From contig JAHHHK010000005.1 in assembly GCA_019359395.1 (NCBI GenBank), positions 62,001 to 126,000 on the forward strand: DNA of 64,000 nucleotides. The letters are read 5' to 3'. Below the pieces are notes generated by a model. The model saw only the letters and a list, made by a program, of their open reading frames with translations. It was not told the DNA's origin and did not search any database. The position numbers were made by a program, and so were the translations under genes. This DNA is from Komarekiella atlantica HA4396-MV6. GTDB taxonomy: Bacteria; Cyanobacteriota; Cyanobacteriia; Cyanobacteriales; Nostocaceae. Positions 63,946 to 64,000 of this stretch are shown in pieces (within the stretch, counting starts at the first letter, position 1; each line of letters starts with the position of its first letter).

Positions 63946-64000
63946 TTACTCAATTGAAATCTGCTGAGGGCCAGTGGCTTTGCCGTTATGTGCCTCAGTT
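63946..64000 (-). CDS. C-terminal fragment of a gene cut by the window edge
   Basis: An open minus-strand frame enters from the right edge and ends at TAA (63946-63948), giving TEAHNGKATGPQQISIE at the C-terminus. A hairpin follows, consistent with a real gene end. The ending GKATGPQ resembles the ends of cold-shock-domain-like proteins, but this is too short to identify. Confidence 0.4.
   Translation of the reverse strand, partial: TEAHNGKATGPQQISIE

Noticed and set aside
1-64000. tRNA and rRNA genes
   Set aside because: Gaps were read for T-loop-like GGTTCGAATCC motifs and rRNA sequence; none was found, though a short tRNA could be missed by eye.

Overview
The window looks like chromosome of a filamentous, heterocyst-forming cyanobacterium close to Nostoc/Anabaena. 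The evidence is frequent HIP1-type GCGATCGC octamers, short tandem heptanucleotide-like repeats and palindromic repeats between genes, a giant Ser/Thr-His kinase, GUN4, an nirA-nrtABCD nitrate operon with ntcB and cnaT, and an fbp-tal-zwf-opcA gene string. No rRNA, tRNA, CRISPR array, prophage or complete insertion sequence was recognised.

Layout. 1-22.4 kb holds housekeeping and signalling genes: aldo/keto reductase, a TPR protein, rpiA, an SLH protein, dxs, mtnA, two histidine-kinase genes (one a 1953-residue hybrid), a MalK-type ATPase, a HicB-type antitoxin, GUN4 and icd. 22.5-41.0 kb is a nitrate assimilation island. nirA, nrtA, nrtB, nrtC, nrtD and nrtP run leftward, followed by a terminator-like hairpin and narB. 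A nitrate-reductase-associated protein lies beyond. On the right, divergent from nirA, are a Rieske protein, a HEAT-repeat protein, the regulator ntcB and cnaT. An NtcA-type site with a correctly spaced -10 box precedes nirA, and a near-consensus one precedes ntcB. The island carries both an ABC (NrtABCD) and an MFS (NrtP) nitrate transporter.

41.6-47.0 kb is the most unusual region. Two tandem small genes encode related precursor-like peptides, each with a double-glycine motif at residues 37-38 and no cysteine. They are followed in the same direction by an aminoglycoside-phosphotransferase-fold kinase and a HopA1-family protein. That enzyme pair is known from class V lanthipeptide pathways, but cysteine-free precursors could not form lanthionine rings. 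An IS630-like helix-turn-helix protein and a parvulin-type prolyl isomerase lie downstream. No exporter or leader peptidase is in the window.

47.2-64 kb holds a degenerate metallo-beta-lactamase-fold protein next to panD, ppa, an orphan sugar-ABC permease, a GIY-YIG protein, an EamA transporter, an Fe/B12-type ABC permease and ATPase downstream of a cobyrinate amidase gene, and then opcA, zwf, tal and fbp of the oxidative pentose phosphate pathway. An RRM protein and a fragment of one more gene end the window. Repeats have entered genes as well as gaps: the cobyrinate amidase has three repeat-derived segments, tal has one, and one palindrome supplies the stop codon of the giant kinase. Two separate 21-bp tandem arrays (about 10 units each) lie at 1.8 kb and 38.2 kb, the second beside a decayed toxin-antitoxin locus.
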